Source: Solwaraspora sp. WMMA2065
GTDB lineage: Bacteria; Actinomycetota; Actinomycetes; Mycobacteriales; Micromonosporaceae
Direction: 5' to 3'
DNA: 64,000 bases
NCBI RefSeq assembly: GCF_030345075.1
Contig: NZ_CP128361.1
Coordinates: forward strand, 806,001 to 870,000
This document shows, one piece after another, positions 9,694 to 17,873 of the stretch. The position numbers and the translations under genes are program-made. The notes beneath the pieces were generated by a model. The model was given only the letters and a program-made list of their open reading frames with translations. It made no database searches and had not been told where the DNA came from. The stretch's first letter is position 1. Each line of letters opens with the position of its first letter.

Positions 9694-9706
9694 ATTAGCC
9701 GGTTAA
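9694..9706 (-). repeat. Terminal inverted repeat, right end of the Tn554-like element
   Basis: ATTAGCCGGTTAA on the plus strand is the inverse of 6308-6320. Between it and the interrupted IS3-family codons lie six extra bases (9707-9712, TGCCTC on the minus strand) that have no counterpart at the other end. Confidence 0.75.
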
Positions 9707-9712
9707 GAGGCA

Positions 9713-9958
9713 CGTGCGGGGTCGGGAGTGCGACCGGAGGACACCGAGGTCGACGAGCATCTCCGATACCGGCTTCGACGCCATGGCGCCGCCACGGTCG
9801 GCGTGGATGGTGTGCGGCTCGATCCCGTTACGGGCGATCGCGTCGGCGAGGAAGTCCCGGGCGACGACGGCGTCCTCGGCTGCCGCGACGAGCCAGCCGG
9901 TCACGTAGTGGGAGTAGATGTCGATGACGACGTAGCACCGGTACCAGACGCCTTTGAC
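9713..9958 (-). pseudogene. IS3-family transposase, central fragment
   Basis: Minus-strand codons from 9958 read VKGVWYRCYVVIDIYSHY, with the first catalytic Asp, then TIHADRGG with the second, and end SHSRPRT at 9713. The next residues, SNDNPYSEAQ, are at 6307 and below. The N-terminal part is absent: the frame is cut at 9958 by the end of the ISL3-family element and does not resume beyond 11406. Confidence 0.85.
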
Positions 9959-9982
9959 GGCTCTTCGAAGTTGAGCGGGGTT
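9959..9982 (+). repeat. ISL3-family left inverted repeat
   Basis: GGCTCTTCGAAGTTGAGCGG followed by GGTT. It matches the right end except for a two-base GA/AG difference. Confidence 0.85.
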
Positions 9983-10077
9983 CGCGGTTGACGGCGACCC
10001 TGGCGTAGAGGGCTCGCAGCCCTTCAGTGATCATCTGAGTGTCTAGATCGGATTGTCACGAGCGGAGAGCTGCGAGC

Positions 10078-11394
10078 ATGGTCAACGATACGACCCGGCT
10101 GCTGGGCCTGGGCGGCCTGGTGGTGGATCGGGTCAGGTTGGATCCCGACGGTGTCCCGGTGGTGGCTCTGTCTACCGCCGATGAGCAGGCACGATGCTGC
10201 CCGGACTGCGGTGCGCGGGCCCGGCGGGTCAAGGACTGGGTGACGACCCGGCCGCAGGACCTGCCCGTGGCGGGCCGGGCGACGCGGCTACGGTGGCGTA
10301 AACGCCGCTGGCATTGTGACCAGGGCGGATGTCGACGCCGGACGTTCACCGAGCAGGTGGCGCAGGTCCCAGCCCGGCACCGGGTGACCGCCCGGTTGCG
10401 GAAGGCGGCCGGGGCGGCGGTCGCGGACGGCGCCCGCACGGTCGTGCAGTCGGCCCGTGATCACGACCTGTCCTGGCCGGTGGTCGCGGCGGCGTTCACC
10501 GCCCACGCGGGCGTGGTGCTGCCCGACGAACCGGAACCGGTGGAGGTCCTCGGGATCGACGAGACCCGCCGGGGCCGGCCGAAGTGGGTCTTCGACCAGG
10601 TCAGCCAGGCGTGGCAGAGCAGTGTGGACCGCTGGCACGTCGGGATGTGTGACCTGTCCGGCGGTCAGGGACTCCTGGGCCAGGTCGAGGGCCGCACCGC
10701 CCAGGTGGTCGTCGACTGGCTCGGCCAACGCGGCCAGGCGTGGCGCGACCAGGTCCGGTACGTCGCGCTCGACATGTGCACGATCTTCAAGTCCGCGATC
10801 CGTGGAGCGCTGCCGCACGCCGTCCTCGTCGTCGATCACTTCCACGTCGTGCACCTCGCCCACCAGGCCCTCAACGAGGTCCGCCGCCGGGTCACCGTGC
10901 AGGTCCGGGGCCGCCGGGGTCGCGCCGGTGACCGCGAATGGGACCTGCGTAACCGGCTGACCCGCTCCGCGAGGCGGATGCGCGCTGAACGCGTCGACAC
11001 GCTCTGCGACGAGATCGCCGGGCTACCCGCCGGCATCAGCGTGCCGGTCCTCGCCGCGTGGAACGCCAAGGAGGACCTCCTCGACCTGCTGGCCCTGGCC
11101 CGCACCCACCCGGACCGGGAACACGTCGCCCGGCTGCTGCACCTCTTCTACCAGCGCTGCGCCGACAGCGATCTACCCGAGCTCGCCCGCCTCGCGACCA
11201 CGATCGAGATCTGGTGGCCCCAGATCCTCGCGTTCCTGCACACCGGCATCACCAACGCCGGCTCCGAAGGCACCAACCGGGTCATCAAGACCGTCGCCCG
11301 CGACGCCTACGGCTTCCGCAACCCGATCAACCAACGCCTACGAACCCGCTGCGCGACCACCCGAAAAAGCCGCGGCCACCTCAACCCCGCCTAA
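10078..11394 (+). CDS. ISL3-family transposase
   Basis: The 438-residue transposase has the N-terminal zinc-finger region typical of ISL3 (CCPDCGARARRVKDW and CDQGGCRRRTF), a helix-turn-helix region, and a DDE domain with LGIDETRRGRPKWVF, ALDMCTIFKSAIRGALPHA, VVDHFHVVHLA and a late Glu in NAGSEGTNRVIK. It ends in a Cys/Arg tail (TRCATTRKSRGHLNPA) like full-length members. ATG 10078 is preferred over the in-frame GTG 10039 because GCGGAGAG precedes it and family length is about 440. The stop lies inside the right inverted repeat. All parts look intact, so this IS may be active. Confidence 0.92.
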   Translation: MVNDTTRLLGLGGLVVDRVRLDPDGVPVVALSTADEQARCCPDCGARARRVKDWVTTRPQDLPVAGRATRLRWRKRRWHCDQGGCRRRTFTEQVAQVPARHRVTARLRKAAGAAVADGARTVVQSARDHDLSWPVVAAAFTAHAGVVLPDEPEPVEVLGIDETRRGRPKWVFDQVSQAWQSSVDRWHVGMCDLSGGQGLLGQVEGRTAQVVVDWLGQRGQAWRDQVRYVALDMCTIFKSAIRGALPHAVLVVDHFHVVHLAHQALNEVRRRVTVQVRGRRGRAGDREWDLRNRLTRSARRMRAERVDTLCDEIAGLPAGISVPVLAAWNAKEDLLDLLALARTHPDREHVARLLHLFYQRCADSDLPELARLATTIEIWWPQILAFLHTGITNAGSEGTNRVIKTVARDAYGFRNPINQRLRTRCATTRKSRGHLNPA

Positions 11395-11406
11395 CTTCGA
11401 AGAGCC
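11383..11406 (-). repeat. ISL3-family right inverted repeat
   Basis: Minus strand GGCTCTTCGAAGTTAGGCGG followed by GGTT. It overlaps the last codons and stop of the transposase gene. Confidence 0.85.
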
Positions 11407-11459
11407 GGCTTGATAGGAGCCTGCGAACGCTCGATTGAGGCATGCCCCCTCGTCCGGCT

Positions 11460-11567
11460 CCGCAGTGTGTGCGGGGTGACGTGTTTCTCCTTGATCGACG
11501 CGCAGGTGTCTGCGGCGGTAGCGGCGTGTCTTGCGACGAGGCGCTCGACGGCGTCTCGGGAGAGCCG
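11460..11567 (-). pseudogene. Tyrosine recombinase remnant
   Basis: About 36 minus-strand codons read RLSRDAVERLVARHAATAAD then TCASIKEKHVTPHTLR. This matches the stretch before the catalytic HxLRH of phage/XerC-like recombinases, where PHTLRH is expected, but the sequence departs from the family right after HTLR. It is a short scar between the SARP fragment and the IS end, with no start, Arg or Tyr. Family assignment is by motif only. Confidence 0.55.
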
Positions 11568-11806
11568 GCCGGGCGGTCCGGTTCGAACAGCCGGCGCAGG
11601 TGTTTGACGTGAGTCTGGATGACGTTGGTCGACGTGACCGGTGGCGGTTGGTCCGGCCAGAGCGCGTCGGCCAGCTCCGAGCGGGGCAGCGGATGCCCGC
11701 CGGCGAGCGCGAGTAGACCGAGCACCGCCCGGCGGGCGGTCGGGCCGGGGTCGAGTGCCTGCTGCTCACGCCACACCCGTACCGGGCCCAGCACCTGCAC
11801 CCGCAA
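11568..11806 (-). pseudogene. SARP/AfsR-type regulator, N-terminal fragment
   Basis: From TTG 11806 (GGTGGAG just upstream) or GTG 11800, the frame reads RVQVLGPVRVWR, RRAVLGLLALAGGHPLPRSE, LADALWPDQPP and NVIQTHVKHLRRLFEPDRP. This is the OmpR-type winged-helix DNA-binding domain that opens SARP and AfsR family regulators. The required BTAD domain is missing: after about 79 residues the sequence runs into recombinase-like DNA in another frame. The gene is therefore a broken end, probably created by recombination. Confidence 0.7.
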
Positions 11807-11908
11807 GAAAACTCCACCTCGTGACCGCTGTGCCACCGCCCGATGCCGGACGGTGATCGACGTTCCCACATATCGACCGAGCGGAGTATAGGTGCTGGTG
11901 AGTCGCCG

Positions 11909-12376
11909 TCAGCGGGCGGCAGATGTGGGGTGGGCACCGGCGAGCGCTCTCAGGTAGCCGTCGGTGTAGCCGGCGAGGTTCGGGTGGAACGCGTCGTCGA
12001 GGTGGAGGATGTCGTTCCGCCACGGGTCGGAGCCGCAGAGCCGGTGCGTGGCGAACAGGGCGTCCACCGGGACGAATACCCCGTACGGCGTCGCCGTCAC
12101 GTCGATGGTCGCGTTGAGCTGCACCGCGACGGCGAGGATGTCGCCGTACACCTGCTTCAGCTTGCCCGGCAATGTCGTCTTGATGTACGCGACGGCCTTG
12201 TCCAGAGCTTCTTCGCAGATGCTGTCGTGCAGCGCCTCGATGCAGTTCTCCAAGGTGGAGGTGAAGCCGAGGTTGTCGCCGCCGACGGTGATGGTCACCA
12301 GCTTCGTGTCCGGCCCGAGGAAGCCGAACTGATGCGCGATCACGTCGTCGGCGGTGGCGGGCACGGCTCGGCATGG
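11909..12376 (-). pseudogene. SGNH/GDSL hydrolase, C-terminal fragment
   Basis: The frame contains KLVTITVGGDNLGF (the block carrying the oxyanion Gly/Asn), a Cys-containing helical region, and the final block LHLDDAFHPNLAGYTDGY, which supplies the catalytic Asp and His. The N-terminal block with the GDS serine is absent; codons before about 12376 show no family resemblance. The fragment is about 156 residues against 250-300 for secreted actinobacterial SGNH esterases. It marks the outer edge of the mobile-DNA debris. Confidence 0.75.
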
Positions 12377-12485
12377 TGACGCCTCCTCGATGGTGAAGAT
12401 GCTCCGGCCGGGGCGGCCAGCATCTCCAAAGTGGAGATGAGCATGCGCCGTCGATAGCCGGCAGTCAATCAAAGCGTCGGAAACC

Positions 12486-13373
12486 CTACTGTCGGCTGAG
12501 CCGCTGATCACCCGTCGTTGGTCGTAGACCGAACCGGTCGGCGAAGCCGGACAGGTCGTCCCGCTGCTCGGCCAGGGTGTCGGCGCCGCTGCCGACCACG
12601 ATCCGGGTCACCCCCTGCGCCGCGTACGCCTCGACCCGTTGCGCCGAAAGCTCAGTCGACCCCCACCGGGTGTACTCCAGCGCGTCAGGGTCACGGCCGG
12701 CCTCCGCCGCGACGGACCTCGCCAACTCCCACTGTGCCGCCCGCTCGTCCGGGGTCAACAGCCCGCCGGGGAAGTAGCCGTCGCCACGTAGCCCGACCCG
12801 CCGGGCCGCCGCCCGGCTCGAACCACCCACATGAATCGGCAACGCGGTGGCGCCGTGCGGCTTCGGAAAGCTGCACACCCGCTCGAAGTCGAAGAACTCG
12901 CCGTGGAACGACACACCGTCGGCGTCACCGCTCCACAGCAGCCGTAGCACGTCGATCGCCTCGTCGGCACGTCGGCCACGGGAACGGAAGTCGACGCCCA
13001 CCGCCGTCGCCTCACCGGGCAGGCCGCCCAGTCCGACGGTCAGCAGCCGCATCCGGCCCTTCGACAGGACGTCGATCGTCGCCAGCCGCTTGGCGAGCAC
13101 TACCGGATGGTGGTACGGCAGCAGCAGCACCCCGGTGCCGAGCAGCAGCCGGTCGGTTGCCGCCGCCACGAAGGCCAGCAGGTCCAACGGGTCCGCGTAC
13201 GGCAGTGTGGGCGGCATCTCGACCGCCCCGACCGTCGCACCTGGATACAGCACCACGTGTTCCGGCACGTACAAGCCTTCGAACCCGCATGCCTCGGCGT
13301 GCTGGGCGTACCCGATGAGCCGGTCCGGGTCGGTGCCGTGCAGCGGGGTGCTGTAACTGACCGCGAACCTCAC
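12486..13373 (-). CDS. LLM-class (luciferase-like) F420-dependent oxidoreductase
   Basis: This 295-residue TIM-barrel protein of the luciferase-like monooxygenase superfamily shows GLYVPEHVVLYPG near the N-terminus, LGTGVLLLPYHHPVVLAKRLATIDVLSKGR, and a late glycine-rich GDGYFPGG region. Members usually use reduced F420 or FMN; actinobacterial relatives are mostly F420-dependent. Substrate is unknown. GTG 13373 overlaps the MerR stop by four bases, so the enzyme is translationally coupled to its likely regulator. Confidence 0.85.
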   Translation of the reverse strand: MRFAVSYSTPLHGTDPDRLIGYAQHAEACGFEGLYVPEHVVLYPGATVGAVEMPPTLPYADPLDLLAFVAAATDRLLLGTGVLLLPYHHPVVLAKRLATIDVLSKGRMRLLTVGLGGLPGEATAVGVDFRSRGRRADEAIDVLRLLWSGDADGVSFHGEFFDFERVCSFPKPHGATALPIHVGGSSRAAARRVGLRGDGYFPGGLLTPDERAAQWELARSVAAEAGRDPDALEYTRWGSTELSAQRVEAYAAQGVTRIVVGSGADTLAEQRDDLSGFADRFGLRPTTGDQRLSRQ

Positions 13374-13735
13374 CGCCGCCGCCGATCCGCCCGCGCTCGG
13401 TCGAGCTGGCACCGCAGCTGTTCCCGGACACCTGCCAGCCGCGCCAGTCCGGCATCGACCTCGGCCAGCTTGCGCCGCAGCACCGAGATCGAGTCGGGGC
13501 AGATGTCGCCGGACGGGTTGCCGGCCCGCAGGCAGGTCACGAACGGGCGGATGTCCTCCAGACCGAAACCGACGGCGAGCAACGACCGGATCTCGCCGAC
13601 CACCCGCAGCTCCGTATAGTCGTAGTCGCGGTAGCCGTTGGCGCATCGCCGGGGCCGGACCAGCCCCTGCGCCTCGTAGTAGCGCAGCGTCCGGGCGCTT
13701 GTCCCGGCCTGCCGCGCCAGCTCACCGATCAACAT
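13370..13735 (-). CDS. MerR-family transcriptional regulator
   Basis: The 121-residue protein begins with the MerR winged helix (MLIGELARQAGTSARTLRYY, residues 1-20, then the RRCANGYRDYDYTELRVVGEI wing), followed by a dimerisation coiled coil. Two Cys (CLRAGNPSGDIC) lie where SoxR-like or metal-sensing members bind ligands, but spacing does not match a SoxR cluster. It precedes and overlaps the LLM oxidoreductase gene, which it probably controls. The inducer is unknown. Confidence 0.88.
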   Translation of the reverse strand: MLIGELARQAGTSARTLRYYEAQGLVRPRRCANGYRDYDYTELRVVGEIRSLLAVGFGLEDIRPFVTCLRAGNPSGDICPDSISVLRRKLAEVDAGLARLAGVREQLRCQLDRARADRRRR

Positions 13736-13822
13736 GTGCCCTCCCCGGCCAGCCTCGGACCCACCGTGACGCTAAACGTTGACGTCGGTGTCAGGGCAAC
13801 GAGCCGGCGGACCTGGCGACGG

Positions 13823-14980
13823 TCAGCCGAGGGCGGCAGCCATCCGGCGTACCGCCTCGGTGATCGTCTCCGGCGCGGCGGCCAGGTTCAACCGGGCGTG
13901 TCCGACCCCGCCCGCGCCGAAGTCCAGCCCGCCGCTGAGCGCCACCCGCCCCCGGTCGAGGAACACCGCCGCCGGGTCGTCGCCGAGCCCCAACGTCCGG
14001 CAGTCCAACCAGGCCAGAAAGGTCGCCTCGCCCGGCGTGTACCGCACCTGCGGCAACCGGTCCGCCAGCAGTTCGGCCAGCAGCCGCCGGTTCGAGTCGA
14101 CCGCCGATCGTACGGTGTCCAGCCAGTCGCCGCCGTCGCGGAACGCCGCCGTGTGCGCGATCACCCCGAGATGGTTGACCCCGTGGCCGACCTCCTCCGG
14201 CAGCCGGGCCAGGTCGGCTGCGGCCGCTGGTCCGGCGACCGCGAGGGCGGCCTTCAACCCGGCCAGGTTCCAGCCCTTCGAGCCGGAGATCAGCGTCAGG
14301 CTGTCGTCGGCGCCGGGCACCGACAGGTACGGCACGAACGGCACGCCGGACGTGGTCATCGGGGCGTGGATCTCGTCGACCACCACCCGTACGCCGTGGC
14401 GGCCGGCCAGCTCCGCGACGGCGGCCAGCTCGTCGGCGGTGTGCACCGTCCCGGTCGGGTTGTGCGGACTGCACAGCAGGTACGCCGCGCTGCGCCCGCC
14501 CGCGCGGGCGGCGGTGAACGCCTCGGCCAGCGCGTCAAGGTCCAGCCGGCCGTCCGGACCGAGCGGGGCCTCCCGCACCGGCCGGTCCAGGTTGCGCAGG
14601 AACCCGTAGAACGGCGGGTACACCGGCGGGTTGATCACCACCGTGTCGCCCGGCCCGGTCACCAGCTTCAGCATCTCGACCGCGCCGAGCATCACGTCCG
14701 GCACGATCGCAGTGCGCGCCGGGTCCAGACCGTCCCATCCCCACCGTTCGGCCGCGAACCCGGCTACCGCCTCGGCGTAACCGGCGCCGGTGGCGTACCC
14801 GAGATCGCCGGCACGCACCGCCGCGTCGATCGCCTCGACGACCGGCCCGGCCGGGTCGACGTCCATCTCCGCCACCCACACCGGCAGCACGTCAGCCGGG
14901 TAGAGCCGCCATTTGATGCTGGTCCGCTGCCGGGCCCGGTCCAGCGGCACCCACGGTCCCTGCAGTGGTGAAGTCGTCAC
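13823..14980 (-). CDS. MalY/PatB-type PLP aminotransferase or C-S lyase
   Basis: The 385-residue fold-type I PLP enzyme shows [18 protein letters not shown] at the N-terminus, [16 protein letters not shown] (PLP-contacting Asn), [10 protein letters not shown] (Asp) and [14 protein letters not shown] with the Schiff-base Lys. These features place it in the MalY/PatB subgroup, whose members cleave C-S bonds of cystathionine or cysteine conjugates; transamination is the alternative. GTG 14980 is preferred because GGAGG lies seven bases upstream; ATG 15001 is in frame but less supported. It lies 38 bases downstream of the AAA ATPase gene on the same strand. Confidence 0.85.
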   Translation of the reverse strand: MTTSPLQGPWVPLDRARQRTSIKWRLYPADVLPVWVAEMDVDPAGPVVEAIDAAVRAGDLGYATGAGYAEAVAGFAAERWGWDGLDPARTAIVPDVMLGAVEMLKLVTGPGDTVVINPPVYPPFYGFLRNLDRPVREAPLGPDGRLDLDALAEAFTAARAGGRSAAYLLCSPHNPTGTVHTADELAAVAELAGRHGVRVVVDEIHAPMTTSGVPFVPYLSVPGADDSLTLISGSKGWNLAGLKAALAVAGPAAAADLARLPEEVGHGVNHLGVIAHTAAFRDGGDWLDTVRSAVDSNRRLLAELLADRLPQVRYTPGEATFLAWLDCRTLGLGDDPAAVFLDRGRVALSGGLDFGAGGVGHARLNLAAAPETITEAVRRMAAALG

Positions 14981-15018
14981 GTTCGCCTCCGATCCTCGCA
15001 TCGCTCGGGTGTCACCGG

Positions 15019-16284
15019 TCAGCCGATCAGTCCGAGTGCCCGGAGGATCTCGGTGCGGTCGACGTCGGGTAGCGCGCCGAACCGCCCGTGCAGGTACGCC
15101 CTTTCGAGGTTCTGCGACCGGCGTACGCGTTCGCCGGCGAACTCGGCGAGCGCGCCGAGGCGGGTCGCGCCGTCAGCTGCCTTTTCGGTCAGCCAGACCT
15201 CGTCCCGGTTCAGGTGATTGAGCAGGCTGGTGTCGTGCGACGTGAAGATCAGCTGTGCTCCCGAGGGGTTCGTCGCGGGGTCGGTGAACAGCCGGATGAG
15301 GTGCATGGACAGTGTCGGGTGCAGGCTTGCGTCCAGCTCGTCGAACAGCAGCAGGGAACCTGCTTTCAGCGCGGTCAGCACCGGGCCGATGAGTTGAAAC
15401 CAGGTACGGGTGCCCTCCGACTCGGCACCGAAATTCAAGGGGACCGCTTTGCTTTCCGCGCGATGCACCAACCGGACCCGTCGTCGACGGCCCGGCGGTG
15501 TCAGATCCTGATCAGCAGCTGCACCGTCATCGATCAGCACGTCCTCGATGCCGAGGTCGGCCATCCGCAGCAGCGCCAACGCCTGGGCCCGGTCCGGACG
15601 CAGGTCCTCGAACCACGCGGGTTGCAGCTGATCGGGGCCGGTCTCCTCGAACCAGTACCTGGTCGAGAGGCTTGCCGCCCGCCTCACGAACGGGCGGCGC
15701 CGAGCCATTTGCCCCAGTGTCTGGACGTTCAACAGTGCGTGGGCGGGGCCGGAGACGAGGGGCTCGCGGAACCGCCGGGCAGCTGACAAGGCGAGGGTAC
15801 GGGCGGTCAGCAGCTCACGGGTGCCCGACAGGTGGCCGAGGCCCCGTTGCAGCGTCAGCTCGTCGCCCTCGCGTTCGAAGATCCGACGCCGCTTACGCTC
15901 CGGATAGTGGAACAGCCCTTCGTAGCGGATCGCGTTGGTATCGAGCTCGACGATGTACTCGAAGCGGACCCCGCCGAGGATCAGCTCGACGGTGAACTCC
16001 GACGGGCGTCGGGGACCGTCGCCGAACGCGAACGGCTCGACCGGGATCCCGTCGTCCCAGAACCGCAGCGAGTCGGCGACCGCGTCGCGTAGCCAGCTGA
16101 GCGCGGCGACCACGTTCGATTTGCCGGAGGCGTTGGGACCGTAGATTGCGGCGACCGGCAGCAGGCTCTCGTCGATGCTGTCGATCCGCTGCACCGCCGG
16201 CCGGTCCCGGTCGACGGCGACCATCGACAGCTCAACCGGTCCGAGGATCGAGCGGAAGTTCGCCGCCTCGAAACGGATCAGCAC
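15019..16284 (-). CDS. AAA family ATPase, RecF/OLD-like (AAA_15/AAA_21)
   Basis: The 421-residue protein begins [12 protein letters not shown], the standard opening of this family. It has Walker A GPNASGKS at residues 49-56, a long insert, Walker [14 protein letters not shown] near 308-323, and [11 protein letters not shown] as the switch region. Such ATPases occur in defence modules, often with an RloB-like or TOPRIM partner, and also as solitary genes. No partner is visible: the next gene downstream is the aminotransferase. Role in defence is possible but not shown. Confidence 0.85.
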   Translation of the reverse strand: MLIRFEAANFRSILGPVELSMVAVDRDRPAVQRIDSIDESLLPVAAIYGPNASGKSNVVAALSWLRDAVADSLRFWDDGIPVEPFAFGDGPRRPSEFTVELILGGVRFEYIVELDTNAIRYEGLFHYPERKRRRIFEREGDELTLQRGLGHLSGTRELLTARTLALSAARRFREPLVSGPAHALLNVQTLGQMARRRPFVRRAASLSTRYWFEETGPDQLQPAWFEDLRPDRAQALALLRMADLGIEDVLIDDGAAADQDLTPPGRRRRVRLVHRAESKAVPLNFGAESEGTRTWFQLIGPVLTALKAGSLLLFDELDASLHPTLSMHLIRLFTDPATNPSGAQLIFTSHDTSLLNHLNRDEVWLTEKAADGATRLGALAEFAGERVRRSQNLERAYLHGRFGALPDVDRTEILRALGLIG

Positions 16285-16387
16285 AGCACCTGCCTCCTAG
16301 CGCATGACCCCGCAACCATACCGCAGTATCCGGCAAAAACTGACAGAATCGCGGCTCTGTCGATGTCCAGTCGACTGACAAGCAAGG

Positions 16388-16831
16388 TCAGTCGGCGGCG
16401 GTGACCGGACGCCAGCCCAGCGGGGTGGAGAGCACCATCGTGCTGGACGGCTGACCGTACGGGGCGAGCCGGTCGATCACGTCCTCGAAGGCGTCCATCG
16501 ACGCCGCCGCCACCTTCAACATCGAGCAGGCGTCCCCGGTGATCCGGTGGATCTCCAGGATCTCCGGCCAGGTCGGCACCTGCGGGTCGCGCAGGATGCA
16601 GTGCGACCCGTAGCAGGACATCCGGATCAGCGCGATCACCGTCCAGCCGGCCCGGGTCAGGTCGACGTGCGCGTGGTAGCCGCTGACCACCCCGGACTCC
16701 TCCAACCGGCGGACCCGCTCGGCGACCGCCGGCGGCGACAGATGCACCCGGCGGGACAGCTCGCTGAAGGAAAGTCGGGCATCGGCCTGCAACTCACGCA
16801 GCAGCGCCCAATCCATCTCGTCCACGGACAC
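16388..16831 (-). CDS. Lrp/AsnC-family regulator, KynR-like by position
   Basis: The 147-residue protein has an N-terminal winged helix (DEMDWALLRELQADARLSFS, then LSRRVHLSPPAVAERVRRLE) and a C-terminal RAM domain (ITGDACSMLKVAAAS). GTG 16831 has AAGGG four bases upstream; starts at 16867 or nearby would add residues outside the family. It is divergent from kynA with 137 bases between starts. Lrp-type KynR controls the kynurenine genes in Pseudomonas and uses kynurenine as ligand, so the same role is likely here by context. Confidence 0.85.
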   Translation of the reverse strand: MSVDEMDWALLRELQADARLSFSELSRRVHLSPPAVAERVRRLEESGVVSGYHAHVDLTRAGWTVIALIRMSCYGSHCILRDPQVPTWPEILEIHRITGDACSMLKVAAASMDAFEDVIDRLAPYGQPSSTMVLSTPLGWRPVTAAD

Positions 16832-16968
16832 TTTCCCTTCGTTAACCGACCACCCAAATCTAGCCACGGACCTGCAGGTCGCGGCCGCGTACCGCCGTTG
16901 ATCCGGTATTCAGCCGCGGACCGCAAGTCGGCAATCATGGGCGACACAGCCAAGGGAGGGCAGCCGAC

Positions 16969-17862
16969 GTGAACAGCACCGACGTGGCCAGCCCGCCGGC
17001 CGTGCGGCCGGTGGACGCCGCCGAACGCGACGCCCGCGCCGCCGCCAACGCCGGCGAGCCGACCCTGGAGTTCGGCGACCGGGTGCCGTACGACGCCTAC
17101 GTGCACGCAAGCACCCTGCACAGCCTGCAGCGCACCCTCAGTGACGACCCCGGCGAGATGTCGTTCCTGATGGTCAGCCAGATCATGGAGCTGTACTTCG
17201 GGCTGACCCGCCACGAGCTGCGCGACGCCCAACGGCTGATCCGCGCCGACCGGGTGTGGGAGGCGCTGGCCCCGCTGCGCCGCGCCGCCCTGCACCTGGA
17301 AGGGCTCAACGCCTCCTGGCAGACGCTGCGCTGGATGACCCCGGCCGACTTCAACCGGTTCCGTAACCTGCTCGGTGAGGGCTCCGGTTTCCAGTCGGCG
17401 ATGTACCGGCAACTGGAGTTCATCCTCGGCATCCGGACCCCGTCGCTGATCCGCCCGTTCCGCCGCCAACCCGAGGTGTACGCCGAGCTGGAGCAGGCCC
17501 TGCACGCGCCGAGCCTGTGGGACGACGTGATCGCCCTGCTGGCCCGCGCCGGCCACGACATCCCGGCCGACCTGCTGGGCCGCGACGTCGCCACCGAACA
17601 CGAACCGCACCCGTCGGTCGAGGCCGCCTGGGTCGAGGTCTACCGGGTCAACGGCCCGGACAACCATCTGCGGCAGCTCGGCGAGGCGCTGACCGAGGTC
17701 GCCGAACAGTTCGGTGACTGGCGGTACAAACATCTCAAGGCGGTGCAGCGCACCATGGGCGCCAAGGTCGGCAGCGGCGGCTCCGCCGGGCTGGCCTGGC
17801 TGCAGCGCAGCATGAACCGGGTGGTGTTCCCCGAGATCTGGTCCGCCCGGACCAGCATGTGA
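16969..17862 (+). CDS. kynA: Tryptophan 2,3-dioxygenase
   Basis: The 297-residue heme protein converts L-tryptophan to N-formylkynurenine. It shows SGFQSAMYRQLEF with the substrate-contacting Arg147, YKHLKAVQRTMG with probable heme ligand His255, and GSGGS at 268-272. The distal His that acts in Xanthomonas TDO (FIIQHQTSELW) aligns with Ser70 in FLMVSQIMELY; Ser is the residue found at this place in indoleamine dioxygenases. GTG 16969 follows GGGAGGG by eight bases. It opens an 11-gene operon and kynU follows at once. The pathway context strongly supports TDO activity despite the substitution. Confidence 0.88.
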   Translation: MNSTDVASPPAVRPVDAAERDARAAANAGEPTLEFGDRVPYDAYVHASTLHSLQRTLSDDPGEMSFLMVSQIMELYFGLTRHELRDAQRLIRADRVWEALAPLRRAALHLEGLNASWQTLRWMTPADFNRFRNLLGEGSGFQSAMYRQLEFILGIRTPSLIRPFRRQPEVYAELEQALHAPSLWDDVIALLARAGHDIPADLLGRDVATEHEPHPSVEAAWVEVYRVNGPDNHLRQLGEALTEVAEQFGDWRYKHLKAVQRTMGAKVGSGGSAGLAWLQRSMNRVVFPEIWSARTSM

Positions 17863-17873
17863 GAGGCTGCCGC

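Larger units (their letters stand above)
6308..9706 (-). mobile_element. Tn554-like transposon inserted in an IS3-family transposase
   Basis: Three minus-strand genes overlap in the order TnpA-like, TnpB-like, TnpC-like, which is the Tn554 transposition module: two tyrosine recombinases of about 380 and 630 residues and a small helix-turn-helix-like protein. The ends carry the 13-base inverted repeat TTAACCGGCTAAT. Similarity continues imperfectly for roughly another 15 bases inward on each side (GGC..TGTT..CCGC). The element splits the IS3-family transposase codon series exactly after ACG and before TCG. No cargo gene is carried. The TnpB-like gene has two frame breaks, so the element is probably immobile by itself. 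Confidence 0.8.
9959..11406 (+). mobile_element. ISL3-family insertion sequence, 1448 bp
   Basis: The element has inverted ends beginning GGCTCTTCGAAGTT, a typical ISL3-family terminus, and one full-length transposase gene. The two 24-base ends match at 22 positions. The eight bases outside each end (CCTTTGAC on the left, GGCTTGAT on the right) do not match, so the direct repeat expected for ISL3 elements is missing. The left side sits inside the IS3-family transposase and the right side sits in unrelated debris, which suggests a deletion next to the IS. Confidence 0.9.

Noticed and set aside
12512-13373. Arg-rich open frames opposite the LLM oxidoreductase
   Set aside because: Amino-acid composition is typical of a wrong frame and the minus-strand gene is complete.
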